DNA from: Fimbriimonadaceae bacterium
GTDB taxonomy: Bacteria; Armatimonadota; Fimbriimonadia; Fimbriimonadales; Fimbriimonadaceae
DNA length: 64,000 bases
Direction of reading: 5' to 3'
Assembly: GCA_019454125.1 (NCBI GenBank)
Contig: CP075365.1
Location: 1,978,218 to 2,042,217 of the forward strand
The position numbers and the translations under genes were made by a program. This document shows positions 1-9,607 of this stretch, one piece after another. The notes beneath the pieces were generated by a model. The model had not been told where the DNA came from, did not search any database, and saw only the letters and a list, made by a program, of their open reading frames with translations. The stretch's first letter is position 1. Each line of letters begins with the position of its first letter.

Positions 1-137
1 CGGAACCCGCGCCGGGAAAGCATCCGCGCGACGCCGCTCATGCCCGCCCCCCCGATGCCCACCAGGAAGAACGACTTGCGGCCCGCGAGCGAAGCCCGCG
101 GCGCGAACGCCGTCTCGATCTCCTGCTTCGTCCTCAT
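1..137 (-). CDS. murC: UDP-N-acetylmuramate--L-alanine ligase, N-terminal fragment
   Basis: This cytoplasmic ligase adds L-Ala to UDP-MurNAc, the first peptide step of peptidoglycan precursor synthesis. Only about 45 codons lie in the window and the rest is beyond the left edge. The visible part contains the Mur N-terminal Rossmann motif GIGGAGMSG followed by ARMLSRRG, typical of MurC. Its ATG overlaps the murG stop codon (ATGA at 134-137), so it is the next gene of the dcw operon and probably translationally coupled to murG. Family assignment rests on the glycine motif plus operon position. Confidence 0.9.
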   Translation of the reverse strand, partial: MRTKQEIETAFAPRASLAGRKSFFLVGIGGAGMSGVARMLSRRGF

Positions 138-1231
138 GGAGCCGCTCCTGCCTCCCAAACAATGTCCAGGATTTGCTCGGTGGCATCGGGGACGTCCCAC
201 TCCGCCAGCGCCCGTTCGGCCGCCAGCACGCGCTCCCGGTCGTGGATCCAGGAGTAAAGCCGGATCTCTAAGCTCGACGCGGAGAGGTTGTCCTGGGTGA
301 GCACGTCCGCCGCTCCCATGGCCGCGAACTCCTCTGCGTTCTTCCGCTGGTGGTCGCCAAAGGCCCTCGGATAGGGCACGAGGATCGCCGGCTTGCGGAA
401 GGCGGCCAGTTCGCTCAGCGTGCCCGCCCCGGCGCGGCACACCGCCACCGCACTGGAAAAGTAGGCGCAAGCCATCTCGTCCGCGTCCAGGTACGCCTTC
501 ACCGAATAAGGCGCCTTGACCGGCATTTTGCGGAGGGTTTCCATCGTGGACTCGAAGTGGGAAAGGCCGGTGAGGTGCAGCCACTGCAGCTCGTCCTTCG
601 CGATCCGCACCGCTGCCGCGAGGGACACATCGTTGAGGGCGAGGCTCCCCTGCGAACCGCCCATGACGAGCACGATCGGCGCGGCTGATTCCAGCGAGTG
701 CGTCGTCGGAAGTCGGCCCTGGGCGGAATCCCGCAGCTCGCGGCGGATCGGCATTCCGGTCCGCACCGTCCGGCCCTGTGGGAAAAACTTCGCGGCCCCG
801 TCAAAGACGAGGCAGACCCGGTGGGCCGAAGGCGCGGCGAGCCGCAAGGTGCGGCCGGGAACGCTGTTCTGCTCGTGCAGCACCAGCGGGACGCCCAGCC
901 GCTTGGCCGCGCTGAGCACCGGCGCGGACGAATATCCGCCCGTGGCGAAGACGCAGTCCGGCCTCTCTCGCTCGAGCGCACGCGCGCACTTCCCGCTCGC
1001 GCGCAGGAGCCGCACGATCGAACGCCAGCCTCGAAGCCGCGTCAGCGAGTAGACCGGTTCGCTCGCGAACCCCTCGAACGGCAGGCCGACCTTGGCGCAC
1101 TGGGCGCCTTCGATCCCACGGTGCGAACCGAAGTAGCGGACGCTCGCGCCCCGGTCCTGTGCCGCTCGCGCGACTTCAAGCGCCGGAAACACGTGGCCGC
1201 CGGTGCCACCGCCGGTCATGACCAGCTTCAA
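134..1231 (-). CDS. murG: UDP-GlcNAc:lipid I N-acetylglucosaminyltransferase MurG
   Basis: MurG transfers GlcNAc to lipid I to make lipid II on the inner face of the membrane. The 365-residue product has the family length, the N-terminal G-loop TGGGTGGHVFPALEVA, and the C-terminal donor-binding segment GAGTLSELAAFRKPAILVPYP. I chose a TTG start at 1231 because a purine-rich stretch (AAGGGG) lies just upstream. An ATG at 1219 would remove four residues and is possible. The gene overlaps the end of ftsW by 56 nt and its TGA overlaps the murC ATG. Confidence 0.95.
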   Translation of the reverse strand: MKLVMTGGGTGGHVFPALEVARAAQDRGASVRYFGSHRGIEGAQCAKVGLPFEGFASEPVYSLTRLRGWRSIVRLLRASGKCARALERERPDCVFATGGYSSAPVLSAAKRLGVPLVLHEQNSVPGRTLRLAAPSAHRVCLVFDGAAKFFPQGRTVRTGMPIRRELRDSAQGRLPTTHSLESAAPIVLVMGGSQGSLALNDVSLAAAVRIAKDELQWLHLTGLSHFESTMETLRKMPVKAPYSVKAYLDADEMACAYFSSAVAVCRAGAGTLSELAAFRKPAILVPYPRAFGDHQRKNAEEFAAMGAADVLTQDNLSASSLEIRLYSWIHDRERVLAAERALAEWDVPDATEQILDIVWEAGAAP

Positions 1232-2381
1232 GCTCGGCCCCTTGAGCCTTCGCCATGAACTGGGACTGGCAGAGCCCGAGCGCGGCCCACAAGGCGATGA
1301 GGCTGGAGCCGCCCGCGCTCACGAACGGAAGCGGAACCCCAATCGGGGGCAAGAAGCCATTGGCCATCATGACATTTGTGCAAGTTTGAACCCCAATCCA
1401 TGTAGCAACCCCCGCGACCACGAGCTTTCCAAACTGAGTCTGGACGCGCATCGCCGCTCGAAAGAGCATGGCCGTAAGGCCACCCAAGACAGCGAGGACG
1501 GCCAGCGACCCGACCAGCCCCGTCTCCTCGGAGATCGTGGTCATCACGAAGTCGGTGGTCGGCGCGGGCAGCGTGTGCTTGGCGCGTCCCTCGCCAAGAC
1601 CGACCCCTGTCAGGCCCCCGCGGAGCATCGCCTTTTCGGACTGCGTGGTCTGGTAACCGATCGAATCGATGTTGCCCTTCTCCCACCGCGAACCATGGTT
1701 CACGATGCGGTCCATACGGTACGGCTCGGTCATGACCATGTAGCCCACGACCACCGTGGAAACCGCCCCCAGGGCCAGGAGGGAGGACGCCCTGACCCCT
1801 GCCAGGATCATCATGCCAAGCGTCACGGCGGCGATGACCATGGCGGTCGCCAAGTCCGGCTCGGCCTCGATCAGGAGCACATAGGCCCCTATGGCAAGAA
1901 GGGGCCAGGCCCGCAAAAGGCGCGGCATCCAGACCCGATCCAGAGCCTCGTACCAGGCCAACCGCTTTCTCGGGGGCCGTGGGCTGGGCTTGCGGTCCGC
2001 AAAGACCGCGGCCAGGAACAAGATGGCGGCGAACTTGGCGACCTCCGAGGGTTGGAGGTTGAAGAACCCCAGTTCGATCCAGCGCTGGGCGCCGTTGATC
2101 TCCTTGCCGATGACCTTCACCGCGATAAGGCAGCCCAACCCAAGCAGGTAGACAAGCGGGGCTAACCGCCGCCAGTCCTTTGCGCGGATCGCCGCGCACG
2201 CGGCTCCCGCGATCACGGCGGCGACGATCGCCACACCCTGGCTCACGAACTCACGGGGAACGACGCCGCCGTCCGCGGCCGCACGCACATAGCCAGCGTC
2301 CCAAATGGCCAGCATCCCGATGACGGTCGCGATGGACGCCAGGGCCCAAATCCAGGCCGATTCCCGCCGGAGGTCGGTCAC
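1176..2381 (-). CDS. ftsW: FtsW lipid II polymerase (SEDS family)
   Basis: This polytopic SEDS glycosyltransferase polymerises lipid II at the division septum together with the FtsI transpeptidase encoded upstream. The 401-residue product has about ten hydrophobic segments and SEDS signatures: NGAQRWIELG, LQPSEVAKF, the charged loop with ISEETGLVG, and the C-terminal PPIGVPLPFVSAGGSS. Its position between murD and murG favours FtsW over RodA. A GTG start at 2381 is chosen because it overlaps the murD TGA as GTGA, the coupling pattern used across this operon. An open frame extends further upstream, but there it lies inside murD. Confidence 0.93.
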   Translation of the reverse strand: MTDLRRESAWIWALASIATVIGMLAIWDAGYVRAAADGGVVPREFVSQGVAIVAAVIAGAACAAIRAKDWRRLAPLVYLLGLGCLIAVKVIGKEINGAQRWIELGFFNLQPSEVAKFAAILFLAAVFADRKPSPRPPRKRLAWYEALDRVWMPRLLRAWPLLAIGAYVLLIEAEPDLATAMVIAAVTLGMMILAGVRASSLLALGAVSTVVVGYMVMTEPYRMDRIVNHGSRWEKGNIDSIGYQTTQSEKAMLRGGLTGVGLGEGRAKHTLPAPTTDFVMTTISEETGLVGSLAVLAVLGGLTAMLFRAAMRVQTQFGKLVVAGVATWIGVQTCTNVMMANGFLPPIGVPLPFVSAGGSSLIALWAALGLCQSQFMAKAQGAELEAGHDRRWHRRPRVSGA

Positions 2382-3760
2382 GATCCCAGCCACCTCACGG
2401 CCATCTCGCGGAACGCTTCGCCGCGCTCCTTGAAATTCGCATAGGGCTCCGAGCTCGCGCAACCCGGGGCAAGCATCACGGCCTCGCCCGGCACCGCCGC
2501 CGCCACGGCTGCCTCAAACGCGTCTTCAAGGCGGGCGAAAACTTGCCATCGACCCCCCAGGTTCGCGTTTGTTTGCTCAGCTTCTGGGCCGAAAACGTAG
2601 ACTTTGTGAGGGCTACCTGCGAGATAGTCGCGAACCGGCGCATAGTCCAACTTCTTCGCGTCCCCTCCCATCAGCAGGTGCTGGCGACGCCCAAGCGATT
2701 GGCTGCTCGCGACCACGGCCGCAGGGTTGGTGCACATCGAGTTGTTCACCACCAGCACGCCTCCACGCTCCCCGACCCTCTCCAGCCGGTGCGAGAGTCC
2801 GCGGAACGACCTGAGGGCATCGACCGAAGCCTCGTTCGGATTCCCCACGCGCGACGCCAGCTCCCAGGCGCAGAGAACGTTCGCGACGCTATGGTGCCCA
2901 AGCAACGGCAATTCTCCCCTGCTGAGGACGTGGTCCCCGAGGAGAAGCGTCTCACCCTCGACCCTGGTGACACCTGAAGCCACTTGAGTTCCAGACGGAC
3001 TGTACGTGACGATCGAAGCGGTCCCACCCGAGGCCGCCACCCTTTCGCGCACTCGCTGCGCGTGCGCGTCGGCGCTGTCAATGTTCAGGACGGCCGCGTC
3101 ACCTTCCCCCAGCCTATCGAGGATTCGAAGCTTTGTGTCCAAGTAGTCCTCAAAAGTGTTGTACCGATTCATGTGGTCAGGGGTCACGTTTGTGACCGTC
3201 GCCGCCCGGGGATGGAACTCTTCGACCCATTCGAGCTGATAGCTGCTGACCTCGGCGACGAGCACGTCGTCCGCGCCTGCGGCAGCGGCCGCTTCGGTGA
3301 ACGTGGTCTCCTGGAAGCCGCTGCCCGCGATGTTGCCGCAAAGCCAGGCCCTCGTCCCCGAAGCCTCGAGCAGCGTCCAGGTCAGCACCGTGGTCGCGCT
3401 CTTGCCGTTGGTGCCGGTGATCGCGACGACGGGCGCCTTCGCGATGCGAAAGCCGAACTCGACCTCGCTCCACACCGGGCGGCCATGGGCCAACATGTCG
3501 CGGATCGCGGGGTGCTCCCGAGGAAAGCCGGGGCTCACCACCAAGGCGTCGAACTCGCTCCCGTCGAGCCGGCCGTGCCAGCCCGTCACCGCCTCGACCC
3601 CTTCCGCCACGAGCTGGTCGACCGCCTCGATAACGTTCGGGCTATCCGCCGGTTTCTGGTCGAAAACGACCGGGCTCGACCCCAATCGGGCCGCCACGCG
3701 CCCTACGGCAAGGCCGCTCACGCCCATTCCGGCAACCGCGATCCGCTTCGGAACCCTCAC
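2378..3760 (-). CDS. murD: UDP-N-acetylmuramoyl-L-alanine--D-glutamate ligase
   Basis: This cytoplasmic ATP-dependent ligase adds D-Glu to UDP-MurNAc-L-Ala. The 460-residue product starts with the Rossmann motif VAGMGVSGLAVG, carries the Mur P-loop AITGTNGKSATT near residues 114-124, has NVTPDHMNRY in the central domain, and a C-terminal LAPGCASSEPYANFKERGE segment typical of MurD. The GTG start overlaps the mraY stop (GTGA at 3757-3760). The reading frame stays open upstream through mraY, but that part lacks Mur motifs and belongs to mraY in another frame. Confidence 0.95.
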   Translation of the reverse strand: MRVPKRIAVAGMGVSGLAVGRVAARLGSSPVVFDQKPADSPNVIEAVDQLVAEGVEAVTGWHGRLDGSEFDALVVSPGFPREHPAIRDMLAHGRPVWSEVEFGFRIAKAPVVAITGTNGKSATTVLTWTLLEASGTRAWLCGNIAGSGFQETTFTEAAAAAGADDVLVAEVSSYQLEWVEEFHPRAATVTNVTPDHMNRYNTFEDYLDTKLRILDRLGEGDAAVLNIDSADAHAQRVRERVAASGGTASIVTYSPSGTQVASGVTRVEGETLLLGDHVLSRGELPLLGHHSVANVLCAWELASRVGNPNEASVDALRSFRGLSHRLERVGERGGVLVVNNSMCTNPAAVVASSQSLGRRQHLLMGGDAKKLDYAPVRDYLAGSPHKVYVFGPEAEQTNANLGGRWQVFARLEDAFEAAVAAAVPGEAVMLAPGCASSEPYANFKERGEAFREMAVRWLGS

Positions 3761-4731
3761 TTCAGCAAGGCCCCCTGCCCGAGCGAGAACACGCACACGA
3801 CGGCCCAGGCAAACGCGAAGAACGTGCAGACCGCTTGCGCGACGTGGAACAAGGCGACGACCCGCGTTTCGGGCCAGCCCGCCGACTGGAACTCGTGGTG
3901 GACGGGCGTCTTGAAGCGGAAGAGGCGTTTTCCCGTCAGCTTCACCCAGCCGATCTGCATCGGAACCGGGACGATCTCGACCAAAAGCACGGCCGAGGCG
4001 ATCGCGACCGCGATGCACACCGACACGGCCAGCCCTGCCGGGGCCGATTGGACGAGGCCGAATCCAGCCCAACCGAAGAGGGCACCGATCGGGAGCGCGC
4101 CGACATCGCCCATGAACACGCGCGCCGGCGGCGCGTTCAAGAACCAGAACGGGATAAAGCCGCCGATCAGGGCGATCATCACAAGACTTCCGGGACCGAA
4201 CCTGCCCAAGAACGCGAACTCGAGGGTGATCAGGGCGGCCGCAAGCAAGAGGCCGATCCCGGTTGCCAGCGTGTCCATCCCGTCCGCGAAGTTGAAGGCG
4301 TTCGAATAGAAAAGGACGGTGAGCACGAACGCCAACGAGGGGAGCGCCGCCAGCCCTTCCGCGAAGGCCGCCCCGAACGCGAACGCAAACTGGGCAACAA
4401 GCTTGGGCATCCAGCTCAACCCGCGCGACTCGGGCCGGAACCGCTGGACAAGGTAGTCGTCTGCGAAGCCGATCAGAGCGAACCCGGCGAGCAAGATCCA
4501 AGGGGCAGGGCCTAACCGGAGCACCGCCATCCCCGCCGCGACCCCGATCAGCACGATGAACCCGCCCATGGTCGGCGTCCCCTGTTTGGCAGCGTGCTCG
4601 GGCAAGTGCCTGCTCACGTTCTGGCGACTTTTCATCGCGATGAGGGCCCGAAAGACGACCGGGCTGGCCGCGAGCGCGACGAGCAGTGCGGCGAGGCCGC
4701 TTCGGACCAGGGGCATCAGGTCGGCCCTCAT
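3757..4731 (-). CDS. mraY: Phospho-N-acetylmuramoyl-pentapeptide transferase
   Basis: MraY is the membrane enzyme that attaches phospho-MurNAc-pentapeptide to undecaprenyl phosphate, making lipid I. The 324-residue protein has about ten membrane spans and the family motifs KQGTPTMGG (substrate loop), FADDYL with the catalytic Asp pair, NAFNFADGMDTLATG, and FMGDVGALPIG. The ATG overlaps the murF stop as ATGA and the TGA overlaps the murD GTG. At 324 residues it is somewhat short for the family but all catalytic loops are present. Confidence 0.96.
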   Translation of the reverse strand: MRADLMPLVRSGLAALLVALAASPVVFRALIAMKSRQNVSRHLPEHAAKQGTPTMGGFIVLIGVAAGMAVLRLGPAPWILLAGFALIGFADDYLVQRFRPESRGLSWMPKLVAQFAFAFGAAFAEGLAALPSLAFVLTVLFYSNAFNFADGMDTLATGIGLLLAAALITLEFAFLGRFGPGSLVMIALIGGFIPFWFLNAPPARVFMGDVGALPIGALFGWAGFGLVQSAPAGLAVSVCIAVAIASAVLLVEIVPVPMQIGWVKLTGKRLFRFKTPVHHEFQSAGWPETRVVALFHVAQAVCTFFAFAWAVVCVFSLGQGALLK

Positions 4732-6095
4732 GGGTGCGCAGCCCGCTCTGTTAGGATTTGCTCCAAGCCGAGGGCGCGGCTCCCCTTCACAAGGAGCGCG
4801 TCCCCTTTGTTCAAGTTTCCGACCACTTCCCTTCCCTTATCGATATCCAAGCTTTCGCACCACTCAAGCTTTCCGGACGGCCATCCTGCTTGCGCCGCCT
4901 CCTCCGCCGCGTAGCGCATCGAGGGGCCCAGCAGGAGCGCATGGTCCAGACGGGAGGAGGCGATCGCCCGCCCCACGAGGCGGTGTCCACTTTCGGTGAA
5001 CTCGCCGAGCTCGCGCATGTCGCCCAGCACGGCCAGGCGTCGACCCGCCACCGGGATCTCGTCAAAGGTCGTGATCGCGGCAACGGTGCTGTCGGGGCTC
5101 GCGTTGTAGGTGTCCAAGATCACCGTCGCCCCCGCCCTCTCCGAGCGCTCCATGCGCATCGGGGGCAGGTCTGCAAATGGTAAGTTTTCAGCCGCAGACT
5201 TATATGGAACGCCGCAGACACCAGCGACGGCCAGTGCCGCCGCCGCATTCGCGGCTTGGTGCCTGCCAACAGTTGGGAGTCTCACGGCCACAGCCTCGCC
5301 CCGCGCGTCGACCAGCACTTCGCAGGCCTCGGCCGATTCCGCGCGGTAGCCGATGATGCGCACGTCCGCTTCTTGCGAGAAGCCGAACGTGACGACGGGG
5401 CCGGGCGCCGCTGTCAGGAGCTCGGGGTAGAAGTCGTCGTCGCGAGGCAGGACGCTCACCGCGTCCGCGCCCATCGCTTCCAGCATTTCCGACTTCGCAC
5501 GCAAGATCCCTTCGCGCGAACCGACCATTTCGATGTGCGCCGTGCCAATGCCCGTCACGAGCCCGACGGTGGGTCGCGTGAACCTGGCCAAATGCGCGAT
5601 CTGGCCGAAACCCCGCATCGCAAGCTCGGCGACGACGAAGGCCTTTCCCTCGACTTCGGCCCAGACGAGCGGGGCGGTGAGCTCCGTGTTGTGGTTCGCA
5701 GGACTTTTCAAGACCGCGCCGCCGCTCGAGAGGGCGGCCGCGACCATTTCCTTCGTGGTGGTCTTTCCATTGCTTCCGGTGATGCCGACCACCCCTCCCT
5801 CGAAGCGGTCGCGCCGCCCCGCGGCGAACCTCGCCAAAGCCTCGAACAGGCTCTCGACTTGGATGGAGGGCCCGGGAACGCTCCTCTCCACCAAGGCCGC
5901 CACGGCGCCGGCCAGGAGGGCCGCCTCGACATAGTCGTGGCCATCGTGATGCGCCCCTTGGACCGCGAGGAAGAGGTCGCCAGGCTTCACATTGCGACTG
6001 TCCCAAGCAAAGCCGTGGAACTTGAGGTCAGGGTCGGCGTTCCGTACCGCGCCAAGGACCTCACCCGCAAACTGGCCCAAAGCCACGGGTCTCAT
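4728..6095 (-). CDS. murF: UDP-MurNAc-tripeptide--D-alanyl-D-alanine ligase
   Basis: MurF adds the D-Ala-D-Ala dipeptide to complete the cytoplasmic UDP-MurNAc-pentapeptide. The 455-residue protein has the N-terminal substrate-domain motif DSRNVKPGDLFLAVQG, the P-loop GITGSNGKTTTKEM near residues 104-116, NHNTELTAPL, and DTYNASPDS with the conserved Asn and Asp. Both ends overlap neighbours by the ATGA arrangement (murE stop, mraY start). MurF and MurE are separate genes here, not fused as in some bacteria. Confidence 0.96.
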   Translation of the reverse strand: MRPVALGQFAGEVLGAVRNADPDLKFHGFAWDSRNVKPGDLFLAVQGAHHDGHDYVEAALLAGAVAALVERSVPGPSIQVESLFEALARFAAGRRDRFEGGVVGITGSNGKTTTKEMVAAALSSGGAVLKSPANHNTELTAPLVWAEVEGKAFVVAELAMRGFGQIAHLARFTRPTVGLVTGIGTAHIEMVGSREGILRAKSEMLEAMGADAVSVLPRDDDFYPELLTAAPGPVVTFGFSQEADVRIIGYRAESAEACEVLVDARGEAVAVRLPTVGRHQAANAAAALAVAGVCGVPYKSAAENLPFADLPPMRMERSERAGATVILDTYNASPDSTVAAITTFDEIPVAGRRLAVLGDMRELGEFTESGHRLVGRAIASSRLDHALLLGPSMRYAAEEAAQAGWPSGKLEWCESLDIDKGREVVGNLNKGDALLVKGSRALGLEQILTERAAHP

Positions 6096-7597
6096 GGCTT
6101 GGTCGGCTCCATCGCGAGGGCTTCCAGGGCCATCTGTCGGTCGCTCATTGGGAACTTCTGGCGGCCGATGATCTGATAGTCCTCGTGGCCCTTCCCGGCA
6201 ATGACGACCACATCGCCAGGCTCTGCCGCGTGCACCGCAAGGCGAATCGCTTCAGCTCGGTCTGTATAGGTTTCAACTCGCTTACCTGGCGCGATCCCTG
6301 GGAGGATCTCCGCAATAATCGCCTCCGGGTCTTCCGTCCGGGGGTTGTCGCTGGTGACGACGGTCAAGTCGGAATGGGCCGAAGCGGCGCGCGCCATTTT
6401 GGGCCGCTTGTTGCGGTCACGGTCTCCGCCACAGCCAAAGACCGTGACGATCCGACGGGGCCCGAGCTCACGCACGGATCGGAGCAAGGCTTCCAGGGCG
6501 TCGGGGGTGTGCGCGTAATCGACCAGGATCCCGAAGCCGCGGTCGTTGGGAACCGCCTCGAACCGCCCCGGGACCGGCGGCACTTCGGCAAGCAGAGGAA
6601 GGGCCTCGTCGACGTCGTAGCCGAGCGCCGCGAGCGTCGCCACCGCCGCCCGAGCATTCTCCAAGTTGTAATTCCCGCCGAGCCGCATTCGCACCTCGCC
6701 GCCAGAGGCCGAGACCAGCGTCAAGCCGTCGACGGCCACGTCCTTGCCCTCCAGCGCGATCATTGCCTCGGAAGAACCATAGGTAAAGACGGGCACCGGG
6801 AGATCTGGAATCCAACGTTGCGCCACTTCGTCCGAAATGTTCAAGACCGCGGCGAAATCTTTTACAGATGCGGCCGCGTACTCAGTGAAGAGCAACTTCT
6901 TTGCCGCTTCGTACGACTCCATGTCGCCGTGGAAATCGAGGTGGTCCTGCGAGAGGTTCGTGAACACGCCGACGCTGAACGAGACTCCGGCGAGGCGACG
7001 CTGGTAAAGCGCGTGACTCGATGCCTCCATCACTAGCGTCTCGCAGCCCGCTTCGGCGACCTCGGCGATCCGTTTCCAGAGCTCGACGGGAAAAGGGGTC
7101 GTGTTCTCGAGGGTCGTGGTCTGCGTGCCATAAGCGAGCCCTAGCGTGCCCAAGTAGGCCGTCCGGTGCCCAGCCGCCTCCAAGGCGTGGCGCACGATCC
7201 AAGCCGTCGACGTCTTGCCGTTTGTCCCCGTGATCCCGACGACTTCAAGATCGCGGCAAGTTTCGCTATAAAAAGCTGAACAAATACGTCCAACTGCGAA
7301 ATGGAAGGCTTGGCCCTCGGGAGCGATCCCCACCGCCGCGAGTCCGATTCCGTTCGCCCGTCGCCACCCCTCTGCAGAGTGCACGATGGCGGCGACGGCC
7401 CCCGCCTCCTTCGCCTGGTCCAGGAACTCGTGGGTGTCGCGGTTCGCGCTTGGCTCGCAAACGAAGAGCGATCCGTGCGCCACACGGCGCGAGTCTGACT
7501 CGATGGACTCGATGACGGGGTCGGCCCCGAACGAAGTCGAATGCCGGACCCCCGCTTTCTCGAGGAGTTCGGAGAGAAGAACCGGGCCAACCGCCAT
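6092..7597 (-). CDS. murE: UDP-MurNAc-L-Ala-D-Glu--meso-diaminopimelate ligase
   Basis: MurE adds the third residue of the peptidoglycan stem peptide. The 501-residue product has the Mur P-loop GITGTNGKTSTAW near residues 121-133, the YAHTPDALEALL segment, and the motif DNPRTE near residue 415. DNPR is the signature of meso-diaminopimelate-adding MurE, as opposed to lysine-adding enzymes, so the organism is predicted to have DAP-type peptidoglycan. The gene starts 4 nt after the ftsI stop, the only non-overlapping junction in this part of the operon, and its stop overlaps murF. Confidence 0.96.
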   Translation of the reverse strand: MAVGPVLLSELLEKAGVRHSTSFGADPVIESIESDSRRVAHGSLFVCEPSANRDTHEFLDQAKEAGAVAAIVHSAEGWRRANGIGLAAVGIAPEGQAFHFAVGRICSAFYSETCRDLEVVGITGTNGKTSTAWIVRHALEAAGHRTAYLGTLGLAYGTQTTTLENTTPFPVELWKRIAEVAEAGCETLVMEASSHALYQRRLAGVSFSVGVFTNLSQDHLDFHGDMESYEAAKKLLFTEYAAASVKDFAAVLNISDEVAQRWIPDLPVPVFTYGSSEAMIALEGKDVAVDGLTLVSASGGEVRMRLGGNYNLENARAAVATLAALGYDVDEALPLLAEVPPVPGRFEAVPNDRGFGILVDYAHTPDALEALLRSVRELGPRRIVTVFGCGGDRDRNKRPKMARAASAHSDLTVVTSDNPRTEDPEAIIAEILPGIAPGKRVETYTDRAEAIRLAVHAAEPGDVVVIAGKGHEDYQIIGRQKFPMSDRQMALEALAMEPTKP

Positions 7598-7601
7598 AAA
7601 C

Positions 7602-9224
7602 CTACCGCCCTGCAGCGGGCGGAATCCGAAGGCGCCGCACGACCGCTTTCGCGATATCGAGGAACACCGGCCCCGCCACTACCCCGCCATAGTACTGCCC
7701 GGCAGAGGGCGAATCGATCATGACCAGGACGGCGGCACGCGGCGACTGCGCCGGAACAAAGCCGACAAAGTTCGCAACGTAGTCGCCATTGGAGGTCCCA
7801 ATCTTTTGGGCGGTCCCCGTTTTGCCCGCCAACTCATAGCCGGGGAGGCGCAGGTCGCGGCCCGTGCCAAAGTCCTTTTCAATGACCGAGGCCATCAAGT
7901 GCAAGACTTCATGGGCCGTCTCCGGCTGGACCACTTGCCCCCGCGAGCTGAGTCCCACCTCTTTCCCGTCAGCTTTCTTGATGAGGCGGGGGCGCATCAG
8001 CACGCCGTCGTTCCCGAGGCTCGCGTAGGCGGCCGCCAGGTTCACGGGCACGGCCGTGAACGCCTGTCCGATCCCAAAGTTGGCGCACTGGAGCCTTTGC
8101 GCGTACTCGTCCCTCACATAGGAGCCGGCCCGGCGGCCGGGCATCCCGATCTCGAGCGGGTCGAACAGCCCGAGCGCGTTCATAAACTTCAGCATGTCCT
8201 CGCGGCCCACGCCGAGTGCCCATTGGGATGCGGCCACGTTGCAGCTCTTGGCGATCGCCGCTTCCAGGTCGACCCGACCATGGGCGCGGCTTCCGTTGTG
8301 GGCCACGCAGTGCACCGCTCGTTTCCCGACCGCGACAGAACCCACACAGGTGATCGTGTCGCCCAGGTGCACGGTGCCGTGATCCAGGGCGGTGGCCAAA
8401 ACCAGCGTCTTGAACGTCGAGCCCGGCTCGTAGGCGCCCATTGTCGCCATGTTGAAGTCGGCGCCGGGCTTCCAAGATTCGTCCGGGTCGAAGCTCGGCC
8501 AGTTGGCGATGGCGAGCAGGTCGCCCGTCTTGGGGTCGATCACGACGGCGCACCCCGCCTTCGCCTTGTTCTCCTCGACCGCACGGCGCACGGCTTCCAT
8601 CGCGGCCACCTGAAGCACGGAGTCGATCGTTAGTTCGACGCTGGGCGCCTCGTGCCGGTTCATGCCCGCTTTTGCCAGCCGCGAACCGGAAAGTAACGTG
8701 TCGAGCGAGGCCTCGATGCCGCAGAGGCCCCGGCCCTCCCGCAAGACGCCGACGACGCCTGCGCCCGCTTCTGCCAGCGGATAGGCGCGCGCAGTGGTCG
8801 GGCGGAGCGAGATCCCGTCGGCCCCCCAATCCGATTTCACCTGTCTGATCTCATACGCTTGGTCCGGAGTGAAGACGTCTCGCCATACGCGGCCTCCCTT
8901 GCCCGACTCGGTGGGGCGGGCAAGGTCGCAGGTCGCGAGGCCGGTCGCCCCCGCCAGCGAGCTAAAGAAGGCCGCGCTCTGGGGAACGCGGCCGAAGTTC
9001 AGGCCGAGTTCATAGCCGGCCTGGCTTTCCGCGAGGGTCTTGCCGTCGCTGCTGAGGATGGGGCCGCGCCGAATGGTAGCGGCGGCCGGGGCGGCTCTCT
9101 TGTCCTTGTGAGCGGGGTCGCCCTGCTCCAGAACCTGGGCGCGGAGCTGGCTGTAGCCGGTCAGGCCGAAGCCGAGGGCCAGCGCCGCCGCCACGAAGGA
9201 GTCCCGCTTGCGCGCCGTGCTCAA
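7602..9224 (-). CDS. ftsI: Septal peptidoglycan D,D-transpeptidase (penicillin-binding protein, FtsI/PBP2b type)
   Basis: This membrane-anchored class B penicillin-binding protein cross-links septal peptidoglycan and partners FtsW. It is 540 residues with one N-terminal hydrophobic segment (about 10-25), a short dimerisation region beginning IRRGPILSSDG, and the transpeptidase triad STFK (269-272), SCN (327-329) and KTG (468-470). No PASTA repeats are visible at the C-terminus. The start is TTG, overlapping the ftsL TGA as TTGA (9221-9224). The next in-frame methionine would remove the membrane anchor, which supports the TTG. Confidence 0.92.
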   Translation of the reverse strand: MSTARKRDSFVAAALALGFGLTGYSQLRAQVLEQGDPAHKDKRAAPAAATIRRGPILSSDGKTLAESQAGYELGLNFGRVPQSAAFFSSLAGATGLATCDLARPTESGKGGRVWRDVFTPDQAYEIRQVKSDWGADGISLRPTTARAYPLAEAGAGVVGVLREGRGLCGIEASLDTLLSGSRLAKAGMNRHEAPSVELTIDSVLQVAAMEAVRRAVEENKAKAGCAVVIDPKTGDLLAIANWPSFDPDESWKPGADFNMATMGAYEPGSTFKTLVLATALDHGTVHLGDTITCVGSVAVGKRAVHCVAHNGSRAHGRVDLEAAIAKSCNVAASQWALGVGREDMLKFMNALGLFDPLEIGMPGRRAGSYVRDEYAQRLQCANFGIGQAFTAVPVNLAAAYASLGNDGVLMRPRLIKKADGKEVGLSSRGQVVQPETAHEVLHLMASVIEKDFGTGRDLRLPGYELAGKTGTAQKIGTSNGDYVANFVGFVPAQSPRAAVLVMIDSPSAGQYYGGVVAGPVFLDIAKAVVRRLRIPPAAGR

Positions 9225-9607
9225 TGCCCTGCCTCGAGAGCGGGCCGAAAGGCACTGGTCATGCCGCGTGCCGATGCCCAGTTCTCAACGCTTCGGAGCG
9301 AAGTCGTCCGGTCGATGTGCGCCTGCAAGCGGTCGACTTCGGCGCGGGCGAACTCGGACCGGGTCGCGGCTCGCCGCGCGGAAAACTTCGCCTGCTCGGC
9401 AACGGCGTTCCCAAGAAGGATCGATCCCGTATAGGCAACAAGGAACGACATCGAAAATACGACGAACGCGGGGCCGACAACGGAGGCCTTTCGCCGCACG
9501 ATTTTTCGGCGGCGGGGCGCGGCGGCGGGCTCGTCCGACGCCCGGTGCCGCACGCGGGGCCTGGGTTGCAGCAGCGGCTCGGCCTCGCGGAACGGGATCG
9601 CGCTCAA
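9221..9607 (-). CDS. ftsL: FtsL-like cell division protein
   Basis: This is a 128-residue bitopic protein with a basic N-terminus (PRRRKIVRRK), one membrane span (roughly residues 43-65) and a helical periplasmic region that looks able to form a coiled coil. Sequence identity in FtsL is low, so the call rests on topology, size and position between rsmH and ftsI, exactly where ftsL lies in dcw clusters. FtsL forms the FtsQLB subcomplex that activates FtsWI. The start codon is TTG, overlapping the rsmH stop as TTGA, and its own TGA overlaps the ftsI TTG. Confidence 0.75.
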   Translation of the reverse strand: MSAIPFREAEPLLQPRPRVRHRASDEPAAAPRRRKIVRRKASVVGPAFVVFSMSFLVAYTGSILLGNAVAEQAKFSARRAATRSEFARAEVDRLQAHIDRTTSLRSVENWASARGMTSAFRPALEAGH